From Gammaproteobacteria bacterium (GTDB taxonomy: Bacteria > Pseudomonadota > Gammaproteobacteria > SZUA-140), in the NCBI GenBank assembly GCA_016716465.1, contig JADJWH010000004.1, positions 1-64,000 on the forward strand: a stretch of DNA of 64,000 nt. The letters run 5' to 3'. A model generated the notes under the pieces. That model did no database searches. It was not told the DNA's origin and worked only from the letters and a program-made list of their open reading frames with translations. The position numbers were made by a program, and so were the translations under genes. Shown in pieces: positions 1 through 8,897 of this stretch; position 1 is the first letter of the stretch, and every line of letters starts with the position of its first letter.

Positions 1-1773
1 CAGATCGGGCCCGATGCGACGCGTGCCGAGCAGGTGCGGCTGGTCATAGACATATTCACCCGCCTGCGACAATGGGCCCCAGCGGCGCGTCTCGCCGGTC
101 ACCGGCCGGATATACTGCGAATGGCAGTACCAGCAACCCTCGCGGATATAGACACGGCGCCCGCGCCGCTCCGTCGGCGAATAGTCGACCGCGCGCAGCG
201 TAAGACCGGTACCGGCGTCCTTCACGGCCGGGGTATTGGTCGACGGCAGCAGCGAAGGCCAGATCCCCTGGACGAACACCGCCGCGAAGAAATAGGTGAT
301 GCCGGGCAGCAGGAACACGCCGCTCGGCGTGCTGAGGATGCGCCTTTCCTCGCCGGCCGGACGGGCCGCCAGCGCCGCGCTGCCGGCAGTCTCCACGAAC
401 GGGCCCCCATGGCGCGCGGTCTGGATGAAGTTGACCACCATCAGCACGAAGCCGATGTCCATCGTGGCGCCGGCCAGCGTGCGCGTCACCCACCAGGGCT
501 TCATCTCGACGACGCTGTCGACGAAATTGGCGCCGTATTCCAGCATGCCGCCCTGGACGAAACCCTGCGCGGTCAGGCCCAGCACCATGACGCTGGCGCC
601 GGCCACCGTGAGCCAGAAGTGCCAGCTCGCCATGCGCGCACTCCACAGCCGGCGGCCGGTGACGCGCGGCCAGATGTAGTACATCGACCCCACCACCGCG
701 ACCACGAAGGTGCCGAAGACGGTGAAATGGGAGTGGGCAATGACGAAGTCGCTGAAATGGGTCAGTTCCTGCACGCGGCGCAGTGCCTCGGTAGATCCCT
801 GAAAACATCCGACCAGATAGAAGAAGACCCCGAGCAGGAGAAATTTCGCGCCGTAGCTGTCGGCATCGGTGCCGTGCGCGATGGCGCCCCAGCGGCCGAG
901 CACCGTCCCGAACAGATTGGTGACCACCGCCCAGACCGGGATGATCAACAGCATGCTGGTCACGATGGAGAGCGTCTGGTTGTGAAAGGGTATCGGACTG
1001 AACAGGTAATGATGCGTGCCGACGAAGGGATACAGCAGCGCGAGGGTCCAGAAGCCGAACTTGGACAGGGCGTGACTGAAGAGCGGGTTCTTGCAGGCCA
1101 GCGGGATGAAGTAATACATCAGCGCCAGTCCGGCGGGCGTGATCCACAGACCGACGACGTAGTGGATATACAGACCATGCAGGGCGGCATTGCTGATGCC
1201 GGACATCTCCACATAGGGGAGAATGACGTTGCCGAGGACCAGGTTCATCAGGGTCCACACCAGCGCCGCGGTGGTGTACCAGAGCGCGACGTAGAATCCG
1301 GCCTGGCGGCGCCGGAACAGCGTGACCAGGACCTGGCTGCCGATGATGGCGAGTACGATCCAGCGCAGGATGTTCCACGGCCACTCGAATTCGTCGGCCT
1401 CGAAACCCAGGTTCTGACCGAACAGGAAGGAGACCGTGCCGGTGGCCAGAAACAGCTGCCAGCCCCACAGCGCCCAGCGGCTCAGCGCCATCCCGGCCAT
1501 CGGCCGGCCGGCCAGGCGCGGCACGAAATAATACAGCAGCCCGAGGAACGGGGTGCTGAAGGCCCCGAAGATCACGCCGTTCACGTGCACCGGGCGCAGC
1601 CGTCCGAACGTGAACCAGGGTTCGCTGCCAAGGAACTCGGGGTTATGGAACTTGATGGAGACCAGCAGCCCGACCAGCGGGAACACCGTCAGCCAGGCCA
1701 GCCCCCAGTACAGCCAGTGCCTGACCAGATCGGTATCGACCAGCCCTGGGGCTGCCTGCTCCGGATTCGCCAT
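1..1773 (-). CDS. ccoN: cbb3-type cytochrome c oxidase, CcoN-CcoO fusion (3' end outside window)
   Basis: Catalytic subunit of a C-family haem-copper oxidase of the inner membrane; only the first 591 residues are visible because the gene runs off the left edge. ATG at 1773 is preceded by GGAGG. Residues 1-~500 are a multi-helix CcoN: VHVNG (His63), GLYIHYVVG, LLYPFVGTHHYL and IAHSHFTVFG hold the haem/CuB histidines and the family's active-site tyrosine. Without a stop the frame continues into a CcoO-like part, REGCWYCHSQ, with a CxxCH haem c site at residues 547-551 followed by HLLGTRRIGPDL. CcoN and CcoO are usually separate genes in proteobacteria. Remaining operon genes are not in the window. 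The fusion is seen directly; its function is from family knowledge. Confidence 0.9.
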   Translation of the reverse strand, partial: MANPEQAAPGLVDTDLVRHWLYWGLAWLTVFPLVGLLVSIKFHNPEFLGSEPWFTFGRLRPVHVNGVIFGAFSTPFLGLLYYFVPRLAGRPMAGMALSRWALWGWQLFLATGTVSFLFGQNLGFEADEFEWPWNILRWIVLAIIGSQVLVTLFRRRQAGFYVALWYTTAALVWTLMNLVLGNVILPYVEMSGISNAALHGLYIHYVVGLWITPAGLALMYYFIPLACKNPLFSHALSKFGFWTLALLYPFVGTHHYLFSPIPFHNQTLSIVTSMLLIIPVWAVVTNLFGTVLGRWGAIAHGTDADSYGAKFLLLGVFFYLVGCFQGSTEALRRVQELTHFSDFVIAHSHFTVFGTFVVAVVGSMYYIWPRVTGRRLWSARMASWHFWLTVAGASVMVLGLTAQGFVQGGMLEYGANFVDSVVEMKPWWVTRTLAGATMDIGFVLMVVNFIQTARHGGPFVETAGSAALAARPAGEERRILSTPSGVFLLPGITYFFAAVFVQGIWPSLLPSTNTPAVKDAGTGLTLRAVDYSPTERRGRRVYIREGCWYCHSQYIRPVTGETRRWGPLSQAGEYVYDQPHLLGTRRIGPDL

Positions 1774-1941
1774 CTGCCTCCGCCTCGCGATATTCGCCGA
1801 CGACTATTCCCGCATGCCCGCGCCAGTGATCGAGGGCAGGGTACGGCATGGACGGGGCCCGGACATTGATAAATCGCAATCGGGGATCCGGGGGCGCCGG
1901 AAAACCTTTCCCGGCGGACGTCATTTCCTTATCCTTGGCCG

Positions 1942-2991
1942 ATGGCCTCCCGGAGCAAATCGACCGCCGCCCGTCACAAACCCCGGCGCTGGACGCGCCT
2001 GCCGAAGGACAAGCTGCTCGACCTGCGCATCTGCGACCTCGGCCTGCGCATCGAAGGCTCGTCGCTGGAGCCCCGCATCGAGCAGCTCTACCGGGAACTG
2101 GGGCAGCGCGGCTTCGTCTTCCGCCCGCATTTCTGGCTGTCGGACGAGTGGTACTGCCCGGACGGCGTGCCCGGCATCGCGATCCCGTTCTTCCTTTCCC
2201 ATCCGCGCCTGCGCCGCCTGGAACATGAGGCCCTGATGGAGGTGGAAGGCGGCACGCGCGACTGGTGCATGCGCCTGCTGCGTCATGAGACCGCTCACGC
2301 CCTGCTCAATGCCTACCGCCTGCACGAACGGCCCGACTGGAAGCGCCACTTCGGCCGCCCCAACGCCGCCTATCCGGACACCTACCTGCCCAAGCCCTAC
2401 AGCAAGCGCTTCGTGCACAACCTGCCCAACTGGTACGCCCAGGCGCACCCGCACGAGGACTGGGCCGAGACCTTCGCCGTCTGGCTGCGGCCGAAGTCGG
2501 ACTGGCGGCGGCGCTACCGCCTGTGGCCGGCCCTGATGAAACTCGAATACGTCGACACCCTGATGCGCGAGATCCGCTCCCGGCGCCCGCTGCTGAGCAA
2601 CCGCCGCGAGGACCGGCCGACGGGCAGGATACGGACCACCCTGCGTGACTACTATGCCGCCAAGGTCGCGCGCTACGGCTCCGACAGCCCGGAATTCGCC
2701 GACCGCGACCTGCTCAAGATGTTCTCCCCCGACCCCGCGCACGCCCGCAACGAAAAGGCCTCACGTTACATCCGCCGCACGCAACGCGAGGTCATCGATG
2801 TGGTCGAACGCTGGACGGCGGAGTATAAATACCGCATCAGCAAGGTGCTCAAGGGCATGGAACGTCGCTGCGATGAACTCGACCTGCGCATCGCGCGCGA
2901 CGAACAGGAACTGAAGATCGACCTGGTGGCCCTGCTCACTTCGGTCGTCCTGCAAAAACTCTACAGTGGCGGATTCCGCATCCATCTATGA
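1942..2991 (+). CDS. putative zinc-binding metallopeptidase (Peptidase_Mx-like)
   Basis: A 349-residue soluble protein without signal peptide. It holds a gluzincin-type motif LLRHETAHALL (HExxH at residues 115-119) and, about 55 residues later, HEDWAETFAVW (residues 171-181), which supplies acidic residues at the place of a third zinc ligand. This combination is typical of the putative zinc-binding metallopeptidase family PF15887. The C-terminal ~100 residues are highly charged and helical, probably coiled. The stop codon overlaps the start of the downstream ATP-grasp gene by four bases (ATGA), so the two are translationally coupled and likely act together, perhaps on a peptide or peptide-like product. 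The substrate is unknown. Confidence 0.8.
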   Translation: MASRSKSTAARHKPRRWTRLPKDKLLDLRICDLGLRIEGSSLEPRIEQLYRELGQRGFVFRPHFWLSDEWYCPDGVPGIAIPFFLSHPRLRRLEHEALMEVEGGTRDWCMRLLRHETAHALLNAYRLHERPDWKRHFGRPNAAYPDTYLPKPYSKRFVHNLPNWYAQAHPHEDWAETFAVWLRPKSDWRRRYRLWPALMKLEYVDTLMREIRSRRPLLSNRREDRPTGRIRTTLRDYYAAKVARYGSDSPEFADRDLLKMFSPDPAHARNEKASRYIRRTQREVIDVVERWTAEYKYRISKVLKGMERRCDELDLRIARDEQELKIDLVALLTSVVLQKLYSGGFRIHL

Positions 2992-4019
2992 AAAATAAAA
3001 AACTGCGCGTCATGGTGCTCACGCACTCCGACCTGGTGCCGCCGGACGACCTGACGGACCCGAATGATCCGCGCATGCCCAAATACCGCACCGAGCATGA
3101 TGTCCACCAGGCGTTGCTCGAACTCGGCCATGAGGCGCGCATCGTCGGCGTGAGCGACGACCTGTCCCCGATCCGCGCCACCATCGACGAATGGGGGCCG
3201 CACATCGCCTTCAACCTGCTGGAGGAATTCGCGGGCAACGTGGCGGTGGACTACTACATCGTCAGTTACCTGGAGATGCTGAAGATTCCGTACACCGGCT
3301 GCAACCCGCGCGGCCTGCTGCTGTCGCGCGACAAGGCGCTGTCCAAGAAGCTGCTCAGCCACCACCGCATCCTCGTGCCGCAGTTCCGCGCCTTCCGCTG
3401 GGGACGGACCATCCCGGCGCGCGAAGCGCGCGCCCTGCCCTATCCGATGCTGGTGAAGGGCCTGCTGGCGCAGGGCTCACACGGCATTTCGCAGGCCTCG
3501 ATCGTGCATGACGCCGACGAGCTCGTCGCCCGCGTGATCCAGGCGCAGGAAATGACCGGCGGCGACGTCATCGCCGAGCAGTTCATCGAGGGCCGCGAGA
3601 TCTACGCCACGGTGATCGGCCACAACCGGCTGCAGGTGCTGCCGCTGCGCGAGCTGGTGTTCGGCGACCAGGACGAGGGCGGCCCGCGCATCGCCACCTA
3701 CAAGGTCAAGTGGGACGAGAAATACCGCGAGCGCCACGGCATCGACTACCAGTTCGTGCGCGCCCTGCCCGCCGGGATGGCCGAAGCGATCCCCAGGCTG
3801 TGCAAGCGCATCTACCGCATCCTCGACCTCAGCGGCTACGCGCGCCTCGACCTGCGCCTGAACAAGGAAGGCAAGGTCTACGTGCTCGACGTCAATGCCA
3901 ACGCCGCCCTCTCCGGCGACGATGACATGGCCCAGTCCGCCGAAAAGGCCGGCATGAGCTATCCCCAGTTCATACAGCGCCTGATCAATCTGGGCCTGAG
4001 CGCGTTCAGGAACCGGTGA
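2988..4019 (+). CDS. ATP-grasp ligase, D-alanine-D-alanine-ligase-like
   Basis: A 343-residue ATP-grasp enzyme that should join a carboxylate to an amine via an acyl phosphate. Visible family marks are the N-terminal preATP-grasp region with FNLLEEFAG, the YTGCNP segment before the central domain, YPMLVKG (ATP-binding lysine region), AEQFIEGREIYATVIG, and the C-terminal DLRLNKEGKVYVLDVNANA, where Asp/Glu/Asn bind Mg-ATP. It lacks the surrounding mur/fts genes of a cell-wall Ddl, so a role outside peptidoglycan is more likely. It starts within the stop of the metallopeptidase gene. The pairing of an ATP-grasp ligase with a peptidase suggests making and trimming of a peptide-bonded product; that is inference. 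Confidence 0.85.
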   Translation: MKNKKLRVMVLTHSDLVPPDDLTDPNDPRMPKYRTEHDVHQALLELGHEARIVGVSDDLSPIRATIDEWGPHIAFNLLEEFAGNVAVDYYIVSYLEMLKIPYTGCNPRGLLLSRDKALSKKLLSHHRILVPQFRAFRWGRTIPAREARALPYPMLVKGLLAQGSHGISQASIVHDADELVARVIQAQEMTGGDVIAEQFIEGREIYATVIGHNRLQVLPLRELVFGDQDEGGPRIATYKVKWDEKYRERHGIDYQFVRALPAGMAEAIPRLCKRIYRILDLSGYARLDLRLNKEGKVYVLDVNANAALSGDDDMAQSAEKAGMSYPQFIQRLINLGLSAFRNR

Positions 4020-4106
4020 TCAGACATCACACCAAACGAATCGAACTGTAGAGAATCCGGCGGGACGTCTCCGATGTCGAAAGGGCCCATGACATCGGGC
4101 CCTGAT

Positions 4107-5387
4107 TCACTTTCCGGAATGGATTACCGCCTTCCGCGTCAGGCTCCCGATACTCAGTCCCTGCGCAAGAATCGAGAACGTCACGACCCCGTAGGTCAGG
4201 GCGACGATAAAATCCCGCTCCTGGCCCGACGGCAGCGACAGGGCAAGCGCCACGGAGATGCCTCCGCGCAGGCCGCCCCAGGTCAAGACCTTCCAGGATC
4301 CCGGCGGCAGGTCGAACGTCCTGCGCAATTGCCGGACCGGCAGGCCGACGGTCAGCAGGCGGGCGAACAGCGTCACTGCCACGGCGACACCGGTCGCGAT
4401 CAGCACATTGGCGGAAAACGCGATCAGTATGACCTCCATGCCGATGAGCACGAACAGCACCGCATTGAGGATCTCGTCGATCAGTTCCCAGAACATGTCG
4501 AGGTGCTGGCGCGTGGTCTCTGACATCGCCAGCGCCCGGCCGTGGTTGCCGACGATCAGCCCCGCCACGACCATCGCCAGCGGCCCGGACAGATGCAGAT
4601 GGCTCGCCAGCGCATACCCGCCGGTCACGGTCGCCAGCGTCAGCAACACCTCCACCTGGTAATTGTCGACGCCCTTCATCAACAGAAATGCCACGTATCC
4701 GAGGGCGGCGCCGAAGATCAGGCCGCCGACGGCCTCATGCAGCAGCAATTCCAGCCCCTGCCCGAACGTCGGGGCCTCACCGCTCAGCTGCATGGAAAGG
4801 ATCAGCGAGAAGATCACCACGCCCACGCCATCGTTGAACAGCGATTCCCCGGCGATCACCAGTTCGAGTTCCTTGGGCGCGCCGGAGGTCTTCAGGATCC
4901 CCATGACCGCGATGGGATCGGTCGGGGAGATCAGGGCCCCGAACAACAGGCAATGGATCAGGGGCAGCTCGACCCCGACCAGCGGCAGCGCCAGCCACAT
5001 CCCGGCGCCCACGATGAACGTGGACAACGTCGTTCCGAGGATCGCGAGCATGGCCACCGGCCAGCGATAGGCGCGCAGCTCGCTGAGGTCGATATGCAGG
5101 GCCCCGGCGAACAGCAGCAGCGACAGCATGCCCTGCATCAGCAGATCGGTGAAATCGATCGACCGCACCAGCGATTCTTCGTACTCGCGCAGGCTGTGCA
5201 CGATACCCAGCGCATCGAGCGCGACCAGCGACAGGGAAATGATCAGCGCCGCCGCCATCACGCCGATGGTGGTGGGGATCCTGATAAACCGATGGTTCAG
5301 ATAGGCCAGCAGCGCGGTGATGACCAGACAAATGGCGGCGATATCGAGCATTGGCACCAGTGTATCAATTACTGGCGGATCGTCCAC
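4107..5387 (-). CDS. CPA1-family cation:proton antiporter (NhaP-like)
   Basis: A 426-residue integral inner-membrane protein with about 12 hydrophobic segments. The motifs FGALISPTDPIAV and ELVIAGESLFNDGVGVVIF are the hallmark ion-binding region of the CPA1/NhaP Na+(K+)/H+ antiporters, with the ND pair in helix 5/6. It would exchange cytoplasmic cations for protons to control pH and salt. The frame opens with GTG at 5387; ATG at 5351 (MLDIAAICL) would give 414 residues and neither has a strong ribosome binding site, so the start is uncertain. It is monocistronic, divergent from the HD-GYP gene. No regulatory C-terminal TrkA domain is present. Confidence 0.85.
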   Translation of the reverse strand: MDDPPVIDTLVPMLDIAAICLVITALLAYLNHRFIRIPTTIGVMAAALIISLSLVALDALGIVHSLREYEESLVRSIDFTDLLMQGMLSLLLFAGALHIDLSELRAYRWPVAMLAILGTTLSTFIVGAGMWLALPLVGVELPLIHCLLFGALISPTDPIAVMGILKTSGAPKELELVIAGESLFNDGVGVVIFSLILSMQLSGEAPTFGQGLELLLHEAVGGLIFGAALGYVAFLLMKGVDNYQVEVLLTLATVTGGYALASHLHLSGPLAMVVAGLIVGNHGRALAMSETTRQHLDMFWELIDEILNAVLFVLIGMEVILIAFSANVLIATGVAVAVTLFARLLTVGLPVRQLRRTFDLPPGSWKVLTWGGLRGGISVALALSLPSGQERDFIVALTYGVVTFSILAQGLSIGSLTRKAVIHSGK

Positions 5388-5635
5388 GCATCATTGAACG
5401 CCGGGGCGACCGCCTCGTTCCCGGGCACGGAACGGATTCCTGGTGACGAACGGACCTGCGACCCTGCCGCATTTATGAGCCTGACTCCGCCTGACCCTGA
5501 CCCAGGCGACAGACCGGACAGAGCCGAATGTCCCTGTCGCGTCGTTCGCCGGGATCCGCTCAAACCTGCGTGTCTTCGTACAAAGCACTTGAGGCGCAAA
5601 TCCCGTAATTTCCCAGAGGAAACCCGAATTCTTAC
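5388..5635. other. intergenic region between antiporter and HD-GYP gene
   Basis: This divergent gap holds no convincing gene. G+C is lower than in the neighbouring coding regions. It ends at the sigma-54 promoter listed separately. An enhancer-binding site for a sigma-54 activator would be expected here, but I could not pick out a convincing inverted repeat. Confidence 0.5.
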
Positions 5636-5651
5636 TGGCATGCTACTTGCG
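5636..5651 (+). promoter_or_regulatory. sigma-54 (RpoN) promoter upstream of HD-GYP gene
   Basis: The sequence TGGCATG-CTAC-TTGC matches the -24/-12 consensus (TGGCACG-N4-TTGCW). The invariant GG (5637-5638) and GC (5649-5650) are separated by exactly ten bases. The predicted transcript would start near 5662, about 40 bases before the ATG at 5703, which has a strong AGGAGGGG box. Position, spacing and orientation all fit. Confidence 0.75.
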
Positions 5652-5702
5652 TACGAAGCTGGCCGTGATGCCGCGGGAAAAGTCTTGCGTTCAGGAGGGG
5701 AT

Positions 5703-7085
5703 ATGGCCGTCCGCGTCGAGGGAAAACTGATCCATGCGCAGGAACACATCCTGCTCTCCGAGGTGATCGGGGCCTTCAGCTACGCGCTCGACCTGACGGA
5801 GGGCCAGCCGCCCGGACACTGCCTGCGCTGCTGCTGGATCGGGACCCACATCGGCAAGACGATCGGGCTCGATACCGAACACCTGTGGGATCTCTATTAC
5901 ACCCTGCTGCTGAAGGATGCCGGCTGCAGCAGCAATGCCGCCCGCCTGTGCGAACTCTACGGCTACGACGACCATGCCACCAAGCGCGACTTCAAGGTGG
6001 TCGACTCACAGCGACTGGTCGAGATCACCCGTTTCGTGCTGCAGCACACCGCGCTCGGCCGACAGCTCGGCGAGCGCATCCGCCACATCATGCATCTCGC
6101 CCGGCACGGAGAACAGCTCGCGACTGAGCTGATCCTCACCCGCTGCGAGCGCGGCGCGGAGATCGCGCAGCAGCTCGGATTCAACGACCGCATCGCGCAC
6201 GGGATCCGCTGCCTCGACGAGCACTGGAACGGCAAGGGGAAGCCCTTCCACCTCAGCGGCGAGGCGATCCCGCTCTATTCGCGCATCGCCCTGCTCTCGC
6301 AGGTGGCCGACGTCTTCCATTCGATCGGCGGACCGCAACGGGCGCTGGCGGAAGTGGCCGGACGCAGCGGCAGCTGGTTCGATCCCGAGATCGTGCGCGC
6401 CTTCGAAAGCCTGGGCCGGCACGGCCCGTTCTGGGAAACACTGCGCTCGCCCGATCTGGAACAACGGATCACGGAACTGGAGCCGACCGCGAAGGGCATG
6501 ATCGTCGACGACGATTATCTCGACGCCATCGCCGCCGGGTTCGGCCGCGTGGTCGACGCCAAGAGCCCCTATACCTACGGGCACAGCACCCGCGTCGCCG
6601 AATATGCCAGCCTGATCGCGCAGCACCTGGGACTGTCGCCCGAGCGCCGGCGCTGGCTGCGTCGCGGCGCCTTCCTGCACGACCTCGGAAAACTCGGCGT
6701 CAGCAACTCGATTCTCGACAAGCCGTCCGGGCTGACCGCGGAGGAATGGACGGCCGTGAAACGCCACCCGCAACACACCGAGGAGATCCTGATGCGCCTG
6801 AGCCCGTTCGCGGAACTGGCGCTGGTTGCCGGCGCCCACCACGAGCGCCTGGACGGCAAGGGCTACCCGCGCGGCCTGCCCGCCGACCAGATCAAGCTCG
6901 AGACACGCATCATCACCCTGTGCGACATCTTCGACGCGCTCACCGCCGACCGCCCCTACCGCGGCGCCATCCCGGTGGAAGAATCCATCGACATCATGCA
7001 GCGGCAGCGCGGCATCGCCATCGACAACGACTGCCTCGATGCGCTGCTGCACACCGTGCCTGATATTGGGTTACTGAAAAACTGA
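5703..7085 (+). CDS. tandem HD-GYP domain cyclic-di-GMP phosphodiesterase
   Basis: A 460-residue cytoplasmic protein. ATG 5703 was chosen because AGGAGGGG lies seven bases upstream and the sequence before it has no conserved coding. The C-terminal half (about residues 280-455) is a canonical HD-GYP domain: YGHSTRVAEY, the FLHDLGKLG pair at His326-Asp327, HPQHTEEIL, HHERLDGKGYPRG with G387-Y388-P389, and CDIFDALTADRPYR. The N-terminal half is a degenerate copy: DEHWNGKGKPF replaces GYP by GKP (residues 179-181), and the HD pair reads KD in LLLKDAG, so it is probably regulatory. The domain hydrolyses cyclic-di-GMP in its family. Expression appears to depend on sigma-54. Confidence 0.88.
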   Translation: MAVRVEGKLIHAQEHILLSEVIGAFSYALDLTEGQPPGHCLRCCWIGTHIGKTIGLDTEHLWDLYYTLLLKDAGCSSNAARLCELYGYDDHATKRDFKVVDSQRLVEITRFVLQHTALGRQLGERIRHIMHLARHGEQLATELILTRCERGAEIAQQLGFNDRIAHGIRCLDEHWNGKGKPFHLSGEAIPLYSRIALLSQVADVFHSIGGPQRALAEVAGRSGSWFDPEIVRAFESLGRHGPFWETLRSPDLEQRITELEPTAKGMIVDDDYLDAIAAGFGRVVDAKSPYTYGHSTRVAEYASLIAQHLGLSPERRRWLRRGAFLHDLGKLGVSNSILDKPSGLTAEEWTAVKRHPQHTEEILMRLSPFAELALVAGAHHERLDGKGYPRGLPADQIKLETRIITLCDIFDALTADRPYRGAIPVEESIDIMQRQRGIAIDNDCLDALLHTVPDIGLLKN

Positions 7086-7227
7086 GACTCCATATTGGCT
7101 GTTCGCAGCGCGAACGCGGAGCCGTGGCGATCAGCTGCCAGGGAGACAGTGCCCGACCGCCTCTAATTCCCTACCGGGCGAATCAGAAACGAGGCAAACG
7201 GGACACCGCCTCCTTATTCAGGGATCC

Positions 7228-7815
7228 CTACGGAAAATAGACGGAAACTCCCACCCCAACCGTGTATCCGTTTACGTCTACATCGGTATCAGAATCACTT
7301 TCTTCCAGTGAAAGTGTTTCATAGACCAGCGTCGCATCGACAGAAATGTAATCATTGATAAAGTTACTGATCATCCCGCCTACTGCCCAGCCATTCCCGT
7401 CGATGGTCACCTCATCGCCAAAGATCGTATCATCTTCCACCGAGGCGATCAGGAACGCGCCGAACAACTTCAAGCTGGCGTTTCTATTCAGGCTGATGTT
7501 GTAGGCGGCGACAGGGCCAATCTCATTACTGGTTACTTGAAGCGAGTCGCCACCCGAGGAGAATTCGGTGGTATCGTAATTCCACGTTACCCCGAAACCG
7601 AAATTATCGGACACATAATACAGCGCCAGAATATCGAGCGAAGTGCTATCCTGATCAAGATCCTCAAAACCATCTATCTCGATGGTTGATGAAGTCATCG
7701 ATGCCTGCAAGGAGCCACCGAGTTCTACCGTGCCCTTTTCAAGGTCATGGGCACTGCCGATCGCGGACACCCCTAACAAACCCGCCGAGACGATTAATGC
7801 AATACTCTTTTTCAT
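7228..7815 (-). CDS. small outer-membrane beta-barrel protein
   Basis: A 195-residue secreted protein. The start at 7815 (MKKSIALIV) is preferred over an in-frame ATG 27 bases upstream because AAGGGGGG sits just before it. A signal peptide runs to about residue 22 (SAIGSAHD). The mature part alternates hydrophobic and polar residues in strands separated by acidic turns, as expected for an 8-stranded barrel; it ends VYFP, one residue beyond the usual terminal aromatic. Asp/Glu-rich loops are notable. It has lower G+C than the flanking core genes and lies just outside the tRNA-bounded island. A second barrel gene of like size sits at 10721. Function unknown. Confidence 0.7.
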   Translation of the reverse strand: MKKSIALIVSAGLLGVSAIGSAHDLEKGTVELGGSLQASMTSSTIEIDGFEDLDQDSTSLDILALYYVSDNFGFGVTWNYDTTEFSSGGDSLQVTSNEIGPVAAYNISLNRNASLKLFGAFLIASVEDDTIFGDEVTIDGNGWAVGGMISNFINDYISVDATLVYETLSLEESDSDTDVDVNGYTVGVGVSVYFP

Positions 7816-8050
7816 GGCATCCCCCCTTTTTATTATGATCATTGGTACACCCCGCCCCGAGATTCATGCATGCCTTTCAGCGCGATACGGAGAGATCCCG
7901 GCGCAATGGCATCATAGCCGAGAGATCAAACGAGGTGGATCACCCGAAACGGTGATGACTGAACCGAATGAGATATCACATTCAGCCGGCAACGAAATGA
8001 GTCGGAATGACGTCGGCGAACCAACCGGGCAGATTCTTGAAGCTCTGAAT
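7816..8050. other. non-coding region left of the island boundary
   Basis: No supported gene. An open frame crosses it, but it has no ribosome binding site, no family features, and its end runs through the tRNA-derived repeat at 8051, so it was not called. The stretch from 8101 to 8181 beyond the repeat is likewise empty. Confidence 0.5.
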
Positions 8051-8100
8051 TTGGTGGACCGTCTGCGACTCGAGCGCAAGGTCAAGGAATTAAAAGGCCA
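8051..8100 (-). repeat. tRNA-Lys 3'-half direct copy (att-like remnant)
   Basis: Aligned without gaps to 11622-11671, 41 of 50 bases are identical, and 26 of the first 28. It reproduces the tRNA from the anticodon stem through the T-arm and acceptor to the CCA end, then similarity stops. It cannot fold into a complete tRNA. This is the expected far-side attachment site of an island inserted at the tRNA gene. Confidence 0.75.
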
Positions 8101-8181
8101 AGAAATAATTTGATAAAATCCAATGCGGCCAGACTCTATTAAATTAATCAATCGAGAATGGCCCCATCTCTTGCGCGGATG

Positions 8182-8868
8182 CTAGGGTGTGGTTTTATAG
8201 TTCTGCACCTTAGCAGCCGGGATATTCATGCTCATATCTTTGTCATGAGCCTTATGATATTTTCCGAACGGAATAGCATTTAATGCAATAACATTAATAT
8301 TTCGCGCAACAGGGACGTAATCCTGGGATGCGGTTTTTATTGCAGTCGCAATGATTGCGCCGAGCAGCCCACCACCATTATTACTATCACCACTTGTATC
8401 CACCACCAGCTGATCTTTATAGGCCCAAAGCGTCTCTCCAGACTTGGTAGATTTCAAACTGAATTGAACTCCGACCGTCACGTTCCCACCAACCACGTAA
8501 TAGTTTGTATCCCATATATCAATAATTACATATAACACTGCATCCGCACCAAAATGTTCAGAAAATCTCTGTGGCGGAATTTCCGATATCTGCTCACCTT
8601 CAATTAGACCCTCGTTCCGCAGAAATCGATCTGTTACCTCAATTGGTAATACGTAATATCCCGCGTTTGAGAGCGGTTCATTAATAGTCGACGAATAGAG
8701 TATCGGAGCATCAGCAGCTGTGCTGTGATTGATTGCAGGAATGACTAATATGGAAGTTGGCTTTTCACCATACATCCCCGGGAATGCTTCGCCTTTTGTT
8801 AATGGTTGAACAGCGCAGCCAGACATCAATAACAAACTGCTAAGCAATAATACGCTGTATAATTTCAT
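8182..8868 (-). CDS. GNA1162/DUF799-family outer-membrane lipoprotein
   Basis: A 228-residue lipoprotein: the signal peptide ends in LLLMSGC with the lipidated Cys at about residue 18. The mature domain begins with KPTSILVIPAINHSTAADAP and contains FGADAVLYVIIDIWDTNYYV, matching the DUF799/GNA1162 family, whose Neisseria member is an outer-membrane lipoprotein with a TolB-N/LpoB-like fold. It is the last gene of the operon that starts with the CsgG-like gene; in other genomes the CsgG, DUF4810 and DUF799 genes also occur together. A glycine-rich stretch GGGLLGAIIATAIKTA suggests a membrane-inserting helix. The family is thought to act in envelope assembly or secretion; no reaction is known. 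Confidence 0.85.
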   Translation of the reverse strand: MKLYSVLLLSSLLLMSGCAVQPLTKGEAFPGMYGEKPTSILVIPAINHSTAADAPILYSSTINEPLSNAGYYVLPIEVTDRFLRNEGLIEGEQISEIPPQRFSEHFGADAVLYVIIDIWDTNYYVVGGNVTVGVQFSLKSTKSGETLWAYKDQLVVDTSGDSNNGGGLLGAIIATAIKTASQDYVPVARNINVIALNAIPFGKYHKAHDKDMSMNIPAAKVQNYKTTP

Positions 8869-8897
8869 TTTCGAGATACCTCAGGATTCTTGCGCCG

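Noticed and set aside
34..1869. Long open frame on the plus strand opposite the cbb3 oxidase gene
   Set aside because: It is rich in Arg, Gln, His and Asp with no domain, a shadow of a high-G+C coding strand. The minus-strand frame ending at the window edge has oxidase motifs.
8051..8100. A second tRNA gene
   Set aside because: Only the 3' half is present; acceptor 5' strand, D-arm and part of the anticodon stem are missing.
7682..8113. 143-residue plus-strand frame between the barrel gene and the island
   Set aside because: It starts inside the barrel gene, has no ribosome binding site and ends within the tRNA-derived repeat.
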